64,000 bases of DNA from Thermochromatium tepidum ATCC 43061 (GCF_009664085.1 NZ_CP039268.1:2399001-2463000), one strand, 5' to 3'. Shown: positions 28,287 through 38,829, numbered from the stretch's first letter. The notes: a model not told the origin generated them from the letters alone. Made by a program: numbers and translations.

Positions 28287-29264
28287 TCAGCGCTTGATCT
28301 GCTCCAGGATCTTGATGGCATTGATGCCATTGGAGACCCCGAACTTACCACGAAAGAGCGGGATATCCTCAACGTTAAGGATGACGGTCTCTGGAAGGTC
28401 GATCGGAATGATATCGCCAGGCTTGATTTCAAGCAGTTGCTCGATCGTCAAGGTCGCCTCAGTCAGGATCGAGCTGATCTCGACCTCAGCAAGCGGGATT
28501 TCCTCCTCCAACGCCCGCTGCCAGCGCTGGTCGACCCCGCTGCGATCGGAGTGCAACCCCGTGTCCAGCACCTCGCGGATCGGCTCGATCATCGAATAGG
28601 GGAAGGTGACATGCAGATTGCCGCCGCCGCCCTCGAGTTCGATATGGAAGTCATTGATGACCACGATCTCGGTCGGGCTGACGATGTTGGCGAACTGCGG
28701 ATTGACCTCGGCGTTGATGAACTCAAACTGCAGATCCATCACAGGTTCCCAGGCCTTTTGCATGTCTTCAAACGAGGCATTGAGCAGATTCCTGATCACA
28801 CGCATCTCCATCGGCGTGAAATCACGCCCCTCGATGCGCGAATAGAAGCGCCCATCGCCACCGAAAAAATTATCGACGAGATTGAAGACCAGTTTGGGAT
28901 CAAAGACAAACAGCGCCGTTCCATGCAGCGGATAGACGCGCACCAGATTCAGACTGGTGGGGACGTAAAGGGAGTGCAGATACTCTGAGAACTTGGTCAC
29001 GCGCGTACCGATGACCGAGATCTCAGACGAGCGGCGCAGCATATTGAATAGATGGACGCGCAGATAGCGTGCGAAACGCTCGTTGATCATGTCGAGCGTC
29101 GGCATTCGACCGCGGACGATGCGATCCTGGGTCGCGAAGTCATAGGGACGTACCTGACCATCCGCCGGAAAGGGATTGGAATCGGTATCGATATCGCCGC
29201 TATCGACGCCATGCAGCAGGGCGTCGATCTCGTCTTGACTGAGGATGTCGGATTGCTGTGCCAT
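28287..29264 (-). CDS. fliM: Flagellar motor switch protein FliM
   Basis: C-ring subunit that binds CheY-P. The N-terminal docking peptide ILSQDEIDALLHGV is at residues 7-20. The middle domain contains the GGDGRFYSRIEGRDFTPME region, and the C-terminal SpoA domain includes LTIEQLLEIKPGDIIPIDLP. The 325-residue length is normal. It starts eight bases after fliL and is followed by a 69-base gap before fliN. Confidence 0.95.
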   Translation of the reverse strand: MAQQSDILSQDEIDALLHGVDSGDIDTDSNPFPADGQVRPYDFATQDRIVRGRMPTLDMINERFARYLRVHLFNMLRRSSEISVIGTRVTKFSEYLHSLYVPTSLNLVRVYPLHGTALFVFDPKLVFNLVDNFFGGDGRFYSRIEGRDFTPMEMRVIRNLLNASFEDMQKAWEPVMDLQFEFINAEVNPQFANIVSPTEIVVINDFHIELEGGGGNLHVTFPYSMIEPIREVLDTGLHSDRSGVDQRWQRALEEEIPLAEVEISSILTEATLTIEQLLEIKPGDIIPIDLPETVILNVEDIPLFRGKFGVSNGINAIKILEQIKR

Positions 29265-29272
29265 CGTGCGAT

Positions 29273-29848
29273 CTATTGCATGATGAGCTCGTTGAAGAGA
29301 ACGTCGCGGATATCAGACGGCTCGCCGGTACGGGCCAGCAGCCGCACCAGGGTCTGGCGCAGTGATTCACGCAAAATGTCCTTGCCCTCGGGCGTATTGA
29401 GCGTGGCGTATTCCTGAGCCGCGAGCACCGTCAGGATGTCGTTGCGCAACATCGGCATGTGTTTGTCCACGGCGGCGATCACCGCCGAGTTCGGCGTGGC
29501 AATGTTCAGGCTGACACGCAGAAAGCGGACCGGGCCGCCAGGCGAGAGGTTGACGGTGAAGCTCTCGAGCTTGTGATAGACAAGCGGCCCGGCCACGGGT
29601 GCGGGTGTCGCGGCCATGCCCTCCTCGGACCGTCCGGCCGCCGGCGCGGCCCCATTCGTGGTCTCGGCGGACGCCTCCGGCTCGTCGGCGGACTTGCCAC
29701 GAAAGAGGAAATAATAGGCCGCACCTCCGACGCCTGCGAGCAGCAGCAACAGGATCACCAAGAGGATGATCCATTTTATCCGACTGCCTGGCCCCTTCTC
29801 TGCCCCCTTTTCGGGCTGTTTCTTGTCGGCTTTTTTCTTCTCGGCCAT
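29273..29848 (-). CDS. fliL: Flagellar basal body-associated protein FliL
   Basis: Stator-associated single-pass membrane protein of 191 residues. A Lys-rich N-terminus (AEKKKADKKQPEKGAEKG) precedes one membrane helix (IKWIILLVILLLLLAGVGG), an Ala/Glu-rich linker and the periplasmic FliL domain (KLESFTVNLSPGGPVRFLRV to SDIRDVLFNELIMQ). The ~190-base gap upstream to fliK is the largest within the fli block, so a separate promoter here is possible; none was recognised. Confidence 0.92.
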   Translation of the reverse strand: MAEKKKADKKQPEKGAEKGPGSRIKWIILLVILLLLLAGVGGAAYYFLFRGKSADEPEASAETTNGAAPAAGRSEEGMAATPAPVAGPLVYHKLESFTVNLSPGGPVRFLRVSLNIATPNSAVIAAVDKHMPMLRNDILTVLAAQEYATLNTPEGKDILRESLRQTLVRLLARTGEPSDIRDVLFNELIMQ

Positions 29849-30041
29849 GCTCAGATCCTCTCAAAGTCAGATTGCGCGTTCCATGGCGCGCGCACTGCAA
29901 ACCCATGGATCCGGGCGCCCGACGCAGACGGCTGGGACTTCCGGATGAAGATGATCAAGGGACGATTTTAAGCCCTACCGCGGTGAACACCAGCCGCCAC
30001 CCAGGGACGCCAATGCCGCGTCGACTCGACAGGTGACGGAC

Positions 30042-31415
30042 TCAGGTAAAGACGTCGAGCCGCCGCGACAGCACCGAGAGGGTGTCATGGGACTGGATCG
30101 GATCATCCTCATCCTCGATCTCGAGAGACTGAACTCCAGTGGATTCAGCGCCTTCGCGACCGTTCCTACCGCGATCTTGCGGCGCTTGATCCGAGACCGA
30201 GACAGCGCCTAACAAGACGCCGTCCTGGGCGAGCGCCTCGCGCAATCTGGGTAAGGACGCCTCTAGCACCTCGCGCGCGACTGGATGCGCGGAGATGAAC
30301 TGAACATGGGTCTTTTCGCCCTCCTGAACGACGCGCACGTCTAGGGTACCTAGACTGGGCGGATGCAGCTTGATCTCGGCCGTATCAAGTCCCCGATCGA
30401 TCGACCAGCGGATATGGTCGGACAGGCGCTGCTCGCCGCCAGGTTGGAGCAAGCGGTTGAGATCCAGGGTCTGGAGACGCGCGCCGATCGGCGAGATCTC
30501 GGGTGTGGCGGCCGGCGTCCTGGGTGTGCCCGCTGGAGCCAGGACGGTCGATTCATTGGATTCCGGAACGGTCTCAAGCCCCAGGATCGACTCGAGACGG
30601 GGCTCGCTGCGCAGCGCCAGACCCGACCGTGCCTCAGCGATGGCAGGTAAGGCCGCATCAACGTCCGTGTTTGAGGCCGTGGCGATATTCGACCGGGCTT
30701 GCAGGGCATCACTGTTGAGCTGACGAGCAAGCCAAGCGGATGGGAACGAGGCCGACGCGTTCGATTCCAGGGTGTCGGGCTGTTGAGCCTCACCAGCCGC
30801 CGCTCGCCTGTCTTGACGCCAGGGGGTGTGCGCCAAGGTCTCCAAAACGGTGGAAGACACTTCCAGAAGCCCCCTCGAATCAGTGGCGACCCCAGGGGTG
30901 GACGAGGGGTCCGACGCAACGAGCGGCGCCGCTGTCGAGGTCGGCAGGATTCGGCTCGCTTCGCTCAATCGCTCCAGAATCACAGTCGGGAGCATCGTAA
31001 GCCAAGCAGGGGCCTCCGACACCGGCTGTGGCGCATCATCACCGGATGACGTCTCGTCGGAGGTCCGCCCCTCCTTGGTGAGACCCAGCGCTTCTGGGTC
31101 ACCCACCTGTTCGCCAAGCCCCATTGCCACGGACAGTCCAAGGGAGGTCGAATCATTCCGCCCCTGGACGAGCGTCAAAAACTCCACCACCAGGGTCTGG
31201 TTTGGGATGGATGCGATCTCAGCCGGATCGGCCCCGCGCTTGATCAAGAACGACTTGATCTGGCCGGCCAGCGACTGAACAAATTCGCCAATACCGGCCT
31301 GGTCCAGCATCTCAGTCCAGCCCGAATTGCCCAAGCGCTGGAGGTCATCCAGGTCGCCCAGGAGGCCTGACAACAGGCCCGAGAGCCCGCTCGGCATGGT
31401 CGTCGTCTGCATCAT
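30042..31415 (-). CDS. fliK: Flagellar hook-length control protein FliK
   Basis: A 457-residue secreted ruler protein. The long central region is low in conservation and rich in Ser, Thr, Ala and Pro. The conserved C-terminal hook-length domain covers roughly residues 320-420 and includes RWSIDRGLDTAEIKLHPPSL and LGTLDVRVVQEGEKTHVQF. ATG 31415 is chosen because GAGGAG lies eight bases upstream; a GTG at 31424 overlapping the fliJ stop is an alternative. Confidence 0.88.
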   Translation of the reverse strand: MMQTTTMPSGLSGLLSGLLGDLDDLQRLGNSGWTEMLDQAGIGEFVQSLAGQIKSFLIKRGADPAEIASIPNQTLVVEFLTLVQGRNDSTSLGLSVAMGLGEQVGDPEALGLTKEGRTSDETSSGDDAPQPVSEAPAWLTMLPTVILERLSEASRILPTSTAAPLVASDPSSTPGVATDSRGLLEVSSTVLETLAHTPWRQDRRAAAGEAQQPDTLESNASASFPSAWLARQLNSDALQARSNIATASNTDVDAALPAIAEARSGLALRSEPRLESILGLETVPESNESTVLAPAGTPRTPAATPEISPIGARLQTLDLNRLLQPGGEQRLSDHIRWSIDRGLDTAEIKLHPPSLGTLDVRVVQEGEKTHVQFISAHPVAREVLEASLPRLREALAQDGVLLGAVSVSDQAPQDRGRNGREGAESTGVQSLEIEDEDDPIQSHDTLSVLSRRLDVFT

Positions 31416-31420
31416 CGCGA

Positions 31421-31876
31421 TCACTCCTCGCCAGACGCCGAGAAACCGGCGTCTCGATCGGAATCAAAGGCCTTACGTGTAGCCCACATATCGAGTTCGT
31501 GCTGCTGGCGTCGCCCCTCAGCGATCGACTCGAAGCGACGGCGGCGCTCGATGAGCTTTTCGAGCGAGCGACTGGCCTGATGGCGCTCCATCCAGGCCGA
31601 GCGTGCCTGATCGACCTGGATCTGGGCGGCCGCCACGCGCAGATCCTGTTGTTGCAGCGCCTCGCGCAGCTGATGGTGCATGAACGAGAGCTGTTTCATC
31701 AGATGCACATCGTTTGGAACAGGGGCATTGAGATAATTTTTCTGGTATTCGAGCAGCAAGGTGCGTTGCTGCTCAAGCCGGTTGAGCTCGGCCAGACGGC
31801 CGGCAAGCGCCACAGCCGCCTGGTTCTCCTGGGCTTGACGGATCTTCAGCAGGCGCTGGAAGCGTTTGACGCTCAT
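31421..31876 (-). CDS. fliJ: Flagellar export chaperone/stalk protein FliJ
   Basis: A 151-residue almost wholly alpha-helical coiled-coil protein (KRFQRLLKIRQAQENQAA start, many heptads of Leu, Gln, Arg). FliJ is the central stalk of the FliI ATPase ring. Identified by coiled-coil character, length and its place between fliI and fliK. Confidence 0.88.
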   Translation of the reverse strand: MSVKRFQRLLKIRQAQENQAAVALAGRLAELNRLEQQRTLLLEYQKNYLNAPVPNDVHLMKQLSFMHHQLREALQQQDLRVAAAQIQVDQARSAWMERHQASRSLEKLIERRRRFESIAEGRRQQHELDMWATRKAFDSDRDAGFSASGEE

Positions 31877-31889
31877 CTAGATCCACTCC

Positions 31890-33275
31890 TCACTGGGATG
31901 GTGGCAGACCCACCAAGTCGAATAGCTGCCGACGCGACTCCTCGAAGCCGGCCTTCTCCAGCCGACCCTGGGCCAGATAGGCCTCCAGACGCGGATGCAT
32001 GGCCACGGCCTCGTCGAGCGCCGGGTCCGCGCCCTTGCGATAGGCACCGACCGCGATCAGGTCGCGATTGCGTTCATAGGTCGACATCAGGCGGCGAAAA
32101 CGATGGGCCGCCTTCTGGTGCTCGGGGGTCACCACCGCGCTCATGACGCGCGACACCGAGGCGCCGACGTCGATGGCCGGATAGCGCCCGGTCTCGGCGA
32201 TGGCGCGTGAGAGCACCACATGACCGTCGAGGATGGCGCGTGCCGAATCGACGATGGGATCGTTCTGGTCGTCGCCCTCGGCGAGCACGGTATAGAAGGC
32301 CGTGATCGAGCCGCCGCCCCGGTCGCCATTGCCGGCGCGCTCGACGAGTTGCGGCAGACGCGCAAACACCGAGGCCGAATAGCCCTTGGTCGCCGGCGGC
32401 TCGCCGATGGCCATGGCGATCTCGCGCGCACCCTGTGCAAAGCGGGTCAGTGAGTCCATTAGGAGTAAGACGTTCAGACCGCGGTCGCGGAAGGATTCGG
32501 CGATGGTCGTCGCGACCCAGGCGCCGTGCTGACGCAAGAGCGGCGACTGATCAGCCGGCACGGCCACGACCACGGTCCGGCGGCGCGCCTCCTCGTCGAG
32601 GATATCGTAGATGAACTCGTTGACCTCGCGCCCACGCTCGCCGATGAGTCCGACCACGATGACATCGGCCGCGGTGTGGCGCGTCATCATGCCCAGGAGC
32701 ACGCTCTTACCCACGCCGCTGCCGGCAAACAGCCCGATGCGTTGACCGCGCCCGACCGATAGCAGCCCGTTGAGCGCGCGAATCCCGACATCGAGCGGCT
32801 CGGTGACCGGTGCGCGCCCAAGCGGGTTGATCGGGCGGCCCTCGATCGGCGCCATCTCGGCGGTCCGGATGGGACCAGCGCCATCGAGCGGCCTGCCGAG
32901 TGCGTCGATGACGCGCCCAAGCAACGCCGGACCGACCGGGATGCGCCGTGCCTGTTCCAGCGGCTCGATGCGTGCGCCCGGCGCCAAACCCTCGAGCTTG
33001 CCTTCGGGCATCAAAAAGGTGCGCTCGCCCTGAAAACCGACCACCTCGGCCGCCAGCCGCTTGCCCTCGACGGTGTGGATGGCGGCCCGTCCACCGACCG
33101 GCAGGCGGATACCCTCGGCCTCGAGGGTCATGCCAACCATCCGCGACAGCCGCCCCTCGGGTTGCGGCGGTGGGACCTCTTCGAGACGCCGGCGCGAGCG
33201 CGCCAGTCGGTCGCTCAGACCATGCACCAGCCGTTGTGAGCCTTGTTGTTTCAGCGTCTCGATGACATCGCTCAT
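31890..33275 (-). CDS. fliI: Flagellum-specific ATPase FliI
   Basis: Export ATPase related to F1-beta. Walker [14 protein letters not shown] is near residue 181, [13 protein letters not shown] follows, Walker [17 protein letters not shown] is near 268, and the ATPASE signature [20 protein letters not shown] is near 365. The 461-residue length is normal. It overlaps fliH by four bases, and the C-terminus is followed by fliJ after 13 bases. Confidence 0.95.
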   Translation of the reverse strand: MSDVIETLKQQGSQRLVHGLSDRLARSRRRLEEVPPPQPEGRLSRMVGMTLEAEGIRLPVGGRAAIHTVEGKRLAAEVVGFQGERTFLMPEGKLEGLAPGARIEPLEQARRIPVGPALLGRVIDALGRPLDGAGPIRTAEMAPIEGRPINPLGRAPVTEPLDVGIRALNGLLSVGRGQRIGLFAGSGVGKSVLLGMMTRHTAADVIVVGLIGERGREVNEFIYDILDEEARRRTVVVAVPADQSPLLRQHGAWVATTIAESFRDRGLNVLLLMDSLTRFAQGAREIAMAIGEPPATKGYSASVFARLPQLVERAGNGDRGGGSITAFYTVLAEGDDQNDPIVDSARAILDGHVVLSRAIAETGRYPAIDVGASVSRVMSAVVTPEHQKAAHRFRRLMSTYERNRDLIAVGAYRKGADPALDEAVAMHPRLEAYLAQGRLEKAGFEESRRQLFDLVGLPPSQ

Positions 33276-34162
33276 CTGGGCAGCACCTCGGTCTCTGGGT
33301 CCGGGACAGACAGGGGTTCGACAAGGACCTCCCCTTCGGATTCGGGCCGGGGTTCAGGCATGGACCCAGCTGGGCGCTCTCCGACCGTCGTCTCGGTCCT
33401 TCCGGCCTCAGGGACTGACTCGGGCTCGGCCACCGGCTCGGGCGGCCCCAGTTCAGCCCAGATCGCCTCGATTCCCTGACGCAGCCGTGTCTCCAGGGTC
33501 GCGTCGATCCGGCTCGGGCCGCTGATCAGGATACAGCCGCCCGGCTCGACCTCGGGGTCAGCGATCCAGGTCAGCTGCTCGTCGTTGGCCTCGGCATAGG
33601 CGGCCAGAGGACCATGATCGCGCGGATTGATGTGAATCCGCAGCGGATGCTTGCGCGAGGGCAGCTGCTCGATCGATGCGCGCAGCACCTGCTGGATGAG
33701 CTCGGGCCGGGTGGTCAGCTCGGCCATGACCACGCGCCGCGCCAGCGCCGACACCAGTGCCAGCAGCTCGGGTTCTAGGGCATCGACCGACTCGGCCAGC
33801 GGATCGGCCAGGGCGCGCGCGATCCCCTCGAGCGCGGCCACCGTCTCGCGCAACGTCCGCTCCTGGGTCTCGCGCCACTCCCGCTCGCGCGCCTCGCGCT
33901 CGGCGCGTTCGGCCTCCGCCTCACGAGCGGCCTGCTCGCGCCCCTCGCGATAGCCCGCCTCATAGCCGTCGCGATAGCCGGCCTCGGCCCCCTTGCGCCG
34001 CGCCTCCGCCTCCAGGTTCGCAATCTCCTCTGGTGTGGGCGGCGGTGGCCCCTCGGGCTCGGGATTCACCACGGCATTCGGATCGAAGTCGACATCGGGC
34101 GGTAGCCAGCGCCGGATGTCGGCGGCCAGACGTGCGTCAGCGGACGAGATGAGGCGATTCAC
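33272..34162 (-). CDS. fliH: Flagellar assembly protein FliH
   Basis: Regulator and membrane linker of FliI. The 296-residue protein has an acidic Pro-rich N-terminus, a long charged helical stretch (Glu/Arg-rich with several [14 protein letters not shown]-type glycine repeats around residues 60-75) and a conserved C-terminal domain ([18 protein letters not shown]), followed by an unusual Pro/Glu-rich tail of about 50 residues. The central GxxxG-like repeats are a known FliH feature. It overlaps fliG and fliI by four bases each. Confidence 0.9.
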   Translation of the reverse strand: MNRLISSADARLAADIRRWLPPDVDFDPNAVVNPEPEGPPPPTPEEIANLEAEARRKGAEAGYRDGYEAGYREGREQAAREAEAERAEREAREREWRETQERTLRETVAALEGIARALADPLAESVDALEPELLALVSALARRVVMAELTTRPELIQQVLRASIEQLPSRKHPLRIHINPRDHGPLAAYAEANDEQLTWIADPEVEPGGCILISGPSRIDATLETRLRQGIEAIWAELGPPEPVAEPESVPEAGRTETTVGERPAGSMPEPRPESEGEVLVEPLSVPDPETEVLPR

Positions 34163-35175
34163 AGCATGGCCTCCCCACCCTTGCCGCCGAGCACGATCTG
34201 ACCACTATCGGCCAGACGCCGCGCCACGGCCAGGATCTCCTTCTGCGCCGCCTCGACATCGCTGACGCGCACCGGGCCCTTGGTCTCCAGATCCTCGCGC
34301 AGCATCTCGGCAGCGCGCTTGGACATATTCTTGAAGATCTTGTCCCTGAGCTCTTCGTCAGCACCCTTGAGCGCCAATACCAGGGTCTCGGTATTGACCT
34401 CGCGCAGCAGGGTCTGGATACCGCGATCATCGACATCGACCAGATTGGCGAAGACGAACATCAGCTCCTGGATACGCTCGCTCAGGTCTTCGTCGACCTG
34501 CCGGACGCTCTCCATGATGGATGACTCACGCGTACCCTCCATGAAATTGAGGATATTGGCCGCGGTCTGCACCCCACCGATCATCGAGGACTTGGCCGTG
34601 CTCTTACCCGAGAGCTGGCTCTCTAGGATCTCATCGAGCTCTTGGAGGGCCGCCGGCTGCACGCCGTCGAGGGTGGCAATGCGCAGGATGATATCGGACT
34701 GCATACGTTCGGGGAGATACGAGAGGGTCTCGGCCGACTGGTCTGGATCCAGGTGCGAGAGCACGATGGCCACGATCTGCGGATGCTCGTGGCGGATCAT
34801 CTCGGCGATGGCGCGCGGGTCGAGCCACTTGAGCGCCTCAAGCCCCCTGGAGTTGCGACCGATCAGGATCCGATCGATCAGACCGGCTGCCTTCTCGTCC
34901 CCCAGGGCCGAGCGCAGTACGTTGCGGACATAGTCATCGGCCCCGATGCCGAGCGCGGTTTGGTCCTGGATCAGCTCGGAGAATTCCTTGAGCACGGCAT
35001 CGATGTCGCTGCGCGTGACCCGCTCCAACGAGGCCATGGCCGTACCGATCTTCTGCACCTCCTTGGGCCCCATGTGACGCAACAGCTCAGCGGCACATTC
35101 CTCGCCGAGGCTCATCATAAAGATAGCAACCCGCTCAGCACCGCTTTTCTTTTTATCCGTTTTATCCGTTGCCAT
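34159..35175 (-). CDS. fliG: Flagellar motor switch protein FliG
   Basis: Rotor protein that contacts stators. The 338 residues include the ARM-M signature EMIRHEHPQIVAIVLSHLDP near residue 123 and the C-terminal torque helix region (RGIQTLLREVNTETLVLALK, KNMSKRAAEMLREDLE). It overlaps fliF by 14 bases and fliH by four. Confidence 0.95.
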   Translation of the reverse strand: MATDKTDKKKSGAERVAIFMMSLGEECAAELLRHMGPKEVQKIGTAMASLERVTRSDIDAVLKEFSELIQDQTALGIGADDYVRNVLRSALGDEKAAGLIDRILIGRNSRGLEALKWLDPRAIAEMIRHEHPQIVAIVLSHLDPDQSAETLSYLPERMQSDIILRIATLDGVQPAALQELDEILESQLSGKSTAKSSMIGGVQTAANILNFMEGTRESSIMESVRQVDEDLSERIQELMFVFANLVDVDDRGIQTLLREVNTETLVLALKGADEELRDKIFKNMSKRAAEMLREDLETKGPVRVSDVEAAQKEILAVARRLADSGQIVLGGKGGEAML

Positions 35176-36901
35176 CTTCGGCCAACCACTGTTTCATGAC
35201 CTGGACCACGCGCTTGGGATCCTGGCGCACCATCTCGCGCACTGCCTCGAGGTCGAGTTGCTGGCGATCCGGCCCCTTCGGCCCTATGAGTGCCGCAATG
35301 GCCGAAGGCTCGTGCGTCAGCGACACGATCTCTTCGCCTTCCTCGCCCTCGGCTTCGCCCTCGCCTTGGGTCTCGTCCGTCAGCGCGGGCACCTCCTCGC
35401 CTTCTTCCAATGCCTCGGGTTCAGGCGGCTTGGGCAGGATCTGATTGAGTGCCGGCTTGACGACGGCCAGTATCACGATGAGTGCCAGCAGCAATCCGCC
35501 AATGATCTTGACCAGTTCCAGGAACCAGGGTTGGGTCCAGATCGGCTCTGCCGGTGTGTCCGGCTCAGGCACAAAGGAGACCGAGCCGACCTGGAGCGAG
35601 TCGCCGCGCGCCTCATTAAAGCCGATGGCCTCACGCACCAGATTGCGGATAGTTTCCATCTCGGCCTCGGAACGCGGCACACGCACAGGCTCGCCGGCCT
35701 CGTTGACCTGGTCGACATAGTCGACCACCACCGCCGCCGTGATACGTCGCACACTGCCGGGCGTCTCCTTGATGTGGGCAATGGAGCGATCGACCTCGTA
35801 GTTGCGAGTCGTCTGCTGGCTACGGCTGCTCGGTACCACCGTATTGGCCTGAGCCTGTTGCTGCTGACCGACTACGCCGCCCGCCGGCGGCTGATTGGTC
35901 AGGGCCCCCGGGATCCCGCCGACGAGCGGATCGGCACCGATGCGCTCTTCTTCGTTCAGCTGTTCGGAACGAATCGCCGTCTTGTCCGGATCATAGGACT
36001 CTTGAGTGCGTTCGACACGCGAAAAATCCAGATCTGCGACCACCTGCACCCTTAACCGGTCACGTCCGACGACGGGCTCAAGCAGCGTCAGAACCCGTTC
36101 GACATAGCGTGACTCGACGCGATGCGCGTAGTCGAGCTGATCGAGTGCCAGACGCTCCTCGCGCTCCTGGTCGTTGGCGGTCAACAGCCGCCCGGACTGA
36201 TCGACTACAGTCACCCGTTCGGGGGTAAGCTCCGGTATGCTGGAGGAGACCAGATGCACGATGGCCCCGACCTGCTGCTCGGTCAGCTCGCGATTGCCTT
36301 TGAGGTGGACGACCACCGAGGCACTCGGCGGCACACGCTCGCGCACGAACACCGAACGCTCGGCACGGGCGATGTGCACCCGTGCCCTTTCAACCGGCTC
36401 GAGCGCGGCGATGGATCGGCCCAGCTCGCCCTCGATGGCGCGCTGGTAGCGAGCCCCCTCGATCAGACGGCTGGTGCCGAAACCAGACTCCTGCTGGAGG
36501 AGCTCGAAACCGATGTCGGCCTGTTTCGGCAGGCCCTGCCCGGCGAGCAATAAGCGTGTCTCGGCCACGCGCTGCTGCGGGATCTCGATGCGTCCAGAAT
36601 TGTTGTCGACCCGATAGGGCACACCTAGCCCGGTCAGGGCCTCCATGATCTTAGCGGCCTCGGTGGCCTCAAGCTGGCTGAAGAGCGGCACATAGGTCGG
36701 TCTGAGCGCCCAAAACAGGATGGCCACGACCGCCACCAGTCCGCCGGCGAGCATGCTGATGAGCGCGATCTGGCGCCCGACCGGCATCTCCCGAAAGCCC
36801 TGGAGACCAAGCGCCAGGCGCCCGCCCAGGGTATTCGGATCGGCGGATGGGGGTTGATCCTGAGTTGGATTCTCGGTGATGGCGGTATCGATGGCGGCCA
36901 T
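35162..36901 (-). CDS. fliF: Flagellar MS-ring protein FliF
   Basis: A 579-residue MS-ring subunit with two membrane helices: one N-terminal (IALISMLAGGLVAVVAILFW, residues ~45-65) and one C-terminal (LELVKIIGGLLLALIVILAV, near residue 465). Between them lie the periplasmic ring-building domains (VPYRVDNNSGRIEIP, GFGTSRLIEGARYQRA, ERARVHIARAERSVFV). The C-terminal tail contacts FliG. It starts 26 bases after fliE. Confidence 0.94.
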   Translation of the reverse strand: MAAIDTAITENPTQDQPPSADPNTLGGRLALGLQGFREMPVGRQIALISMLAGGLVAVVAILFWALRPTYVPLFSQLEATEAAKIMEALTGLGVPYRVDNNSGRIEIPQQRVAETRLLLAGQGLPKQADIGFELLQQESGFGTSRLIEGARYQRAIEGELGRSIAALEPVERARVHIARAERSVFVRERVPPSASVVVHLKGNRELTEQQVGAIVHLVSSSIPELTPERVTVVDQSGRLLTANDQEREERLALDQLDYAHRVESRYVERVLTLLEPVVGRDRLRVQVVADLDFSRVERTQESYDPDKTAIRSEQLNEEERIGADPLVGGIPGALTNQPPAGGVVGQQQQAQANTVVPSSRSQQTTRNYEVDRSIAHIKETPGSVRRITAAVVVDYVDQVNEAGEPVRVPRSEAEMETIRNLVREAIGFNEARGDSLQVGSVSFVPEPDTPAEPIWTQPWFLELVKIIGGLLLALIVILAVVKPALNQILPKPPEPEALEEGEEVPALTDETQGEGEAEGEEGEEIVSLTHEPSAIAALIGPKGPDRQQLDLEAVREMVRQDPKRVVQVMKQWLAEDGNG

Positions 36902-36927
36902 ATCGGGCTAACCCTAGATGCCTCGAC

Positions 36928-37266
36928 CTAAACCTGCATGCTCATGACTTCTTGATAGGCCGACAACAACCGGTTGCGCACCTGGTTGGTTGCCTCAAAC
37001 GCGATACTGGCCCGGTTCATGGCCACCATGACCTGGGGTAGGCCGACCTCCTTGTCGCCCAGTTCGAAACGTGTCTGCAAGGTTGTGGATTCCTGCTGAA
37101 TTGCATTGACGTCGCGAATGGCGTCGCGCAATTTGGCGGCAAAATCGTCATTCATGCCGCGCCCTTCCTTGACCTCGGCGATCGGCGCCACGGTCTCGAC
37201 ACGACCCGACTGGGCAAGCGCACGCATCTGCGCCAGCACATTCTGGATCTGCATCTCGCCGCTCAT
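36928..37266 (-). CDS. fliE: Flagellar hook-basal body protein FliE
   Basis: Small adaptor joining the MS ring to the rod. With ATG 37266 it is 112 residues, close to the family length, and ends LLSAYQEVMSMQV with the conserved FEATNQVRNRLLSAY block. An upstream ATG at 37290 would add eight residues but has only a poorly spaced ribosome site, whereas AGGAG precedes the 37269/37266 codons. It is the first gene of the fliE-to-fliK run and lies ~110 bases downstream of a sigma-54-type promoter. Confidence 0.88.
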   Translation of the reverse strand: MSGEMQIQNVLAQMRALAQSGRVETVAPIAEVKEGRGMNDDFAAKLRDAIRDVNAIQQESTTLQTRFELGDKEVGLPQVMVAMNRASIAFEATNQVRNRLLSAYQEVMSMQV

Positions 37267-37375
37267 CACTCTAGGAAACTCCTGGCTCATGCCTCTTAGG
37301 GTCGAGGCCCGTCACCGCACCGTCCCGCGTCGATTCGTCGGGGGAAACGGCCATCACGTGGATTGCAAGGAGATA

Positions 37376-37391
37376 AGCAAATTGGATGCCG
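37376..37391 (-). promoter_or_regulatory. Candidate sigma-54 promoter upstream of fliE
   Basis: On the minus strand the sequence reads CGGCATCCAATTTGCT. Compared with the sigma-54 consensus TGGCAC-N5-TTGCW, the GG and GC are correctly spaced (10 bases between) and 14 of the 16 positions agree if N5 is counted free. It is 85-110 bases upstream of fliE and directly downstream of the FleQ-like activator gene, which has an intact sigma-54 contact motif. Confidence 0.6.
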
Positions 37392-37455
37392 ACGCCAGTC
37401 GGCACAGACGGGACTCAAAACGACGTCTTTTTGACGCTCGGGTCAGGAGCCTGTC

Positions 37456-38829
37456 TTAAAGATCGAGATCCGCAGATTCGTCGCGCGCGTCACGCTCCAG
37501 CCCGAACTTGCGCATCCGCTCGACGAGGGTGGTGCGGCGCATCCCGAGCCGGCGCGCCGCCCGGGCGACGACGAAGCCGTTCTGTTCGAGCGCGGTCTGG
37601 ATCATACGCCGCTCCAGATCGTTGAGATACTCGCGCATCTCGGTACCCTCGGGCGGCAACAGATCCTCGCCGAGTCCGGGTGGCGCACCGCTCAGGGGCG
37701 ACCCCGACGCCCTGCGTCCATCCGGCACGAGCTCCAGACCCTCGGGCCGAAAGCGACCGGGCAGCTGCGCCAGGTCGACGAGCTGATCTGGATACATGAT
37801 GGAGAGCTGCTCGAGCAGATTGGCCAGCTCACGCACATTGCCAGGCCAGGTCTGTGCACTCAGGTGCTCCAGCACGCGCGGGGTGAGCCGGGCCGGCCTG
37901 CCGCCCTGCTCGCGCAGACGCGCCTCAAGGTTGGCGATCAACAAGGGGATGTCGCTGGCGCGCTCGCGCAGCGCCGGTAGCTCGATCGGGAAGACATTGA
38001 GCCTAAAGAACAGATCCTGGCGGAAGAGCCCGGCCGCGACGGCCTCCTCGAGATTGCGATGGGTGGCCGAGATGATGCGCGCATTGGTCTGGATGGGTTT
38101 GTTGGAGCCGACGCGCTCGAAGGTGCGCTCCTGGAGGACGCGCAGCAGCTTGACCTGCATCGGCAGCGGCATGTCGCCGATCTCATCGAGGAAGAGCACG
38201 CCGTCACCGGCCAGCTCGAAACGACCGGCGCGCGCCGTGAAGGCACCGGTGAAGGCGCCCTTCTCATGACCGAAGAGCTCGCTCTCGAGCAGATCGCTCG
38301 GGATCGCCCCACAGTTGACGGCGACGAAGGGCTTGTCGGCGCGATTGGATGCAGCGTGGATGGCGCGCGCGACCACCTCCTTGCCCGATCCCGTCTCGCC
38401 GAGGATGAGCACGGTCGCATCGGTGCGGGCGACCTGGGCGATCAGACGCTTGACATTCAGCATCCGCGGATGCTGACCGACCAGGTCGATCCCAGACGGC
38501 GGCTCCGGCTCGGATTCGACCTGCAGGCGTTGCAGGACCTGAATCACCAGACCGGGGGTCAGAGGCGTGTTGACGACATAGGCGCGTCCATCGGTCCGGA
38601 CCGTGCTGCCGTCGAGCGGCTGGCAGACGAGCGGCGGACGCGCAGACGCCGGCAGACACGCCAGTACCCGCGCGACGCCGTCGGCCGTGTCACAGACCCA
38701 GAGCGCCGCCAGGTCTGCGTTTACGGATGCCTCCGGACGTGCGAGATCACACACCTCGCATCCCAGGAACTCCAGAACATGCCGCGTGGCGAGACGCGCG
38801 GACTCATCGCCATACAGACCGATTCTCAT
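37456..38829 (-). CDS. fleQ: FleQ/FlrA-like sigma-54-dependent flagellar master activator
   Basis: A 457-residue bacterial enhancer-binding protein. The N-terminal ~110 residues resemble the FleQ receiver-like domain and lack a clear phosphorylatable Asp, unlike FleR. The AAA+ domain has Walker A GETGSGKE at 144-151, the sigma-54-contacting GAFTGA loop at 191-196 and Walker [12 protein letters not shown] near 214. The C-terminus is a Fis-type helix-turn-helix ([19 protein letters not shown]). ATG 38829 opens the conserved fold. It precedes fliE on the same strand, the place fleR occupies in Pseudomonas, so orthology to FleR cannot be fully excluded. Confidence 0.82.
   Translation of the reverse strand: MRIGLYGDESARLATRHVLEFLGCEVCDLARPEASVNADLAALWVCDTADGVARVLACLPASARPPLVCQPLDGSTVRTDGRAYVVNTPLTPGLVIQVLQRLQVESEPEPPSGIDLVGQHPRMLNVKRLIAQVARTDATVLILGETGSGKEVVARAIHAASNRADKPFVAVNCGAIPSDLLESELFGHEKGAFTGAFTARAGRFELAGDGVLFLDEIGDMPLPMQVKLLRVLQERTFERVGSNKPIQTNARIISATHRNLEEAVAAGLFRQDLFFRLNVFPIELPALRERASDIPLLIANLEARLREQGGRPARLTPRVLEHLSAQTWPGNVRELANLLEQLSIMYPDQLVDLAQLPGRFRPEGLELVPDGRRASGSPLSGAPPGLGEDLLPPEGTEMREYLNDLERRMIQTALEQNGFVVARAARRLGMRRTTLVERMRKFGLERDARDESADLDL

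Noticed and set aside
27310-28599. 429-codon plus-strand frame across fliM, fliN, fliO and fliP
   Set aside because: Runs antisense through four certain flagellar genes; not a real gene.
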